Below, one piece after another: positions 62,283-64,000 of a stretch of 64,000 bases of DNA. The notes below the pieces were generated by a model, which did not search any database, had not been told where the DNA came from, and saw nothing but the letters and a program-made list of their open reading frames with translations. The stretch covers positions 27,168 through 91,167 of the forward strand of contig JADLGN010000015.1 in the NCBI GenBank assembly GCA_020849295.1. Direction: 5' to 3'. A program made the translations under genes and the position numbers. Each line of letters begins with the position of its first letter. Within the stretch, counting starts at the first letter, position 1. This stretch comes from Bacteroidia bacterium. Its GTDB lineage: Bacteria; Bacteroidota; Bacteroidia; NS11-12g; UBA9320.

Positions 62283-63569
62283 ATGAAATATAACAAAGTG
62301 CTTATTTTAACGTATTACTGGCCTCCAAGTGGGGGTGGTGGTGTACAAAGATGGATGTACTTTGCTATTTATTTATCAAAAATGGGTATTAAACCTACAG
62401 TAATTACAGTTGACCCCCAAAAAGCTTCATACCCTTTGATAGATAATTCTCAGATAAATATGGTAGAAAATATAGAAACAATATATACCAATACTTTTGA
62501 ACCTTTAAAATTATATTCATTATTAAAATCTGGGAGTAAAAACAAAGAGATACCATACGGTAGTCTTGGGGGGAGCAATGGGATTTTTAGTAAAATAATG
62601 GCTTTTGTTAGAGCAAATTTTTTCATACCGGATGCACGAAAGGGATGGACAAAATATGCTATCAATGCTTCAACAAAAATATTAAATAAAGAAAAATTTG
62701 ATTGGATAATTACTACAGGACCTCCACATTCTACACATATTGCAGGTATTTATTTATCTAAAAAATATAATTTAAAATGGTTAGCTGATTTTCGCGACCC
62801 ATGGAGTGAGATTTATTTTTTGAACGAAACTTACCGATTTAATTTTGCCAAACAAAAAGATTTAAAACTTGAAAAAAAGGTGTTGAATTATGCTGATATA
62901 ATAACAACAGTAGGACCATCAATGGCTAAATTGTTAATGAAAAAAATGAAAAATTCTGAAAAATTAAAAGTTTTGTATAATGGCTATGACCATGAATTGC
63001 TCCAGTCTATAGAAAACAATAATCATAAAAATATTAAATTTACAATTACACATCTCGGATTATTAGGAAGCACCCAAAGATTCGACTCTTTTATTAATGC
63101 ACTTTTATGCTCAAAAATAGATATGTCAGACATACAAATTTGTTTAGCAGGAAAAGTTGACACTAAGTTTTTGAATATTTTATATGAAAATAAGATAAAT
63201 GTAACCCATCATAATTTTTTGGAGAGAAAAGCAGCACTTACACAAATGAAAAATAGCGAACTATTATTGCTTTGCCCTCCAATGACAGGTAATACAGAGC
63301 TTATCATAAGTACAAAAACTATGGAATATCTTGCTTGTAGTGTACCTGTTTTAGGAATAGGAGATACAAATAGTGATGCTTCAAAACTTGTAGCTCAACA
63401 AAGTTTTTCAGGTTTTTTCAATCCTGATAATATTAATCAAATTGCCGAATTTTTGTATCTTAAATATTCAAATTTTAAGAATAATAATATTGAAGATAAT
63501 AATTTTGATGCTACAGAATACAGCAGGTATAATGTAAGTAAAGAATTACTAAAAATATTAAACTCATAA
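62283..63569 (+). CDS. GT-B fold glycosyltransferase (family 4-like)
   Basis: The 428-residue protein has an N-terminal ILTYYWPPSGGGGVQRWMYFA acceptor-side loop, a mid-protein WLADFRDPWSEIYFLNE, and a C-terminal donor-binding region (TKTMEYLACSVPVLGIGDTNSDA) typical of GT4/GT1 enzymes. It adds a sugar from a nucleotide donor, probably to a surface polysaccharide. It starts six bases after the E1 gene, but function suggests a cluster with the next gene. Confidence 0.85.
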   Translation: MKYNKVLILTYYWPPSGGGGVQRWMYFAIYLSKMGIKPTVITVDPQKASYPLIDNSQINMVENIETIYTNTFEPLKLYSLLKSGSKNKEIPYGSLGGSNGIFSKIMAFVRANFFIPDARKGWTKYAINASTKILNKEKFDWIITTGPPHSTHIAGIYLSKKYNLKWLADFRDPWSEIYFLNETYRFNFAKQKDLKLEKKVLNYADIITTVGPSMAKLLMKKMKNSEKLKVLYNGYDHELLQSIENNNHKNIKFTITHLGLLGSTQRFDSFINALLCSKIDMSDIQICLAGKVDTKFLNILYENKINVTHHNFLERKAALTQMKNSELLLLCPPMTGNTELIISTKTMEYLACSVPVLGIGDTNSDASKLVAQQSFSGFFNPDNINQIAEFLYLKYSNFKNNNIEDNNFDATEYSRYNVSKELLKILNS

Positions 63570-63571
63570 GA

Positions 63572-64000
63572 TTGAAACCTACATTACTTTATTTTTATCC
63601 AAACGAAGCATCTTATGTTGAAAAAGATTTAAAAATACTGAATGAAAAATTCAGAATAATAAAGTTGTGCCTGAATATTTCAAACAAATGGCAGCTTCCA
63701 TTTATGATAATTTATCAAAAACTTATATGCTTATATCACTTTAATGCAAAATTCATAGTTTGTCAGTTTGCAGGCTATCATTCACTTTTACCAGTTTTTA
63801 TGGGTAAAATTTTAAATATAAAAACAGTAATAATACTTGGAGGATTTGATTGTGCATCATTTCCGGAAATTAATTATGGGAATTTCCGTAAAAAAATTTT
63901 AGGATGGTTCACTGCTAAAAGTATTGAAAATGCAGACATTATTTCTCCTGTTCATGAAAAAATGATTTATTATAAGTATGAATATGAAAATTTTATTAAT
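63572..64000 (+). CDS. Probable glycosyltransferase, 3' end cut off by window edge
   Basis: The frame starts at TTG 63572, two bases after the preceding stop codon, and stays open for 143 codons to the window end. It resembles the N-terminal half of a GT-B glycosyltransferase (FIVCQFAGYHSLLPVFMGKIL, TVIILGGFDCASFPEINYG, ENADIISPVHEKM). It is tightly coupled to the previous glycosyltransferase, so both likely build the same glycan. The family cannot be fixed from the visible part. Confidence 0.65.
   Translation, partial: MKPTLLYFYPNEASYVEKDLKILNEKFRIIKLCLNISNKWQLPFMIIYQKLICLYHFNAKFIVCQFAGYHSLLPVFMGKILNIKTVIILGGFDCASFPEINYGNFRKKILGWFTAKSIENADIISPVHEKMIYYKYEYENFIN

Noticed and set aside
1..64000. 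CRISPR array
   Set aside because: No regularly spaced direct repeats were seen. The repeats found are the fabH pair and short degenerate motifs only.

Overview
The window is AT-rich DNA from a member of the Bacteroidota. It has type IX secretion (T9SS) C-terminal sorting domains, TonB-dependent receptors with a carboxypeptidase-like N-terminal domain, a DUF4249 lipoprotein, alpha/beta-fused 2-oxoacid dehydrogenase E1 genes, almost no Shine-Dalgarno sequences, and many copies of the Bacteroidota -7 promoter box TAnnTTTG just upstream of genes. The genus cannot be read from the sequence. Most of the window is ordinary chromosome.

Layout. 1-17.2 kb: a partial DUF4292 lipoprotein and EnvC-like protein, acyl-CoA dehydrogenase, threonine dehydrogenase-like SDR, a secreted C10 cysteine protease with a translationally coupled lipoprotein, ssb, metG, doxX, two tRNA-Arg genes (CCU and CCG anticodons), an EEP hydrolase, selU-selD, a long PurF-like protein and an AlbA_2 protein. 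17.3-20.2 kb: the fatty-acid cluster yceD(DUF177)-rpmF-plsX-fabH. 20.1-25.9 kb: an apparent inserted island bounded by a 39-bp direct repeat of the fabH 3' end. It carries two T9SS cargo genes (one broken by an in-frame TAG), an XRE regulator coupled to an outer-membrane barrel gene, and no recognisable integrase. 25.9-31.7 kb: a copper ATPase/chaperone cluster followed by a TonB-dependent receptor and DUF4249 protein on the same strand. 31.7-34.8 kb: MFS transporter, alkyladenine glycosylase and DUF4153 protein. 35-45 kb: E1 alpha/beta fusion, YedK/HMCES, a TonB-dependent receptor and a 1712-residue exported TPR-CHAT protease-like protein. 45-47.3 kb: cold-shock protein and a decayed restriction-modification pair (intact methylase, endonuclease with one nonsense codon and one frameshift). 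47.5-51 kb: surface-sugar genes (hexapeptide acetyltransferase, galE), PspC and a small membrane protein, and a radical SAM/SPASM protein. 51-56.9 kb: peroxiredoxin, then a cytochrome c maturation operon (ccmC-ccmD-ccmE-ccmF) with DUF2520, and a GNAT gene. 56.9-64 kb: aldolase, accD, gcvH, rpmH-rnpA-yidD, a second E1 fusion, and two glycosyltransferases, the last cut by the window edge.

How the genes work together. yceD-rpmF-plsX-fabH and accD feed fatty-acid and phospholipid synthesis. The two E1 fusions and gcvH are lipoate-linked 2-oxoacid and glycine metabolism components, although no E2 or E3 gene lies beside either E1. SelD supplies selenophosphate to SelU for 2-selenouridine in tRNA wobble positions. 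The ccm genes are System I-type cytochrome c maturation, with a CcmE whose candidate heme site is CxxxY instead of the usual His motif. The most unusual features are the fabH-bounded island, the dying restriction-modification locus, the CxxxY CcmE, the exported TPR-CHAT protein, and promoter boxes lying only a few bases before several start codons.
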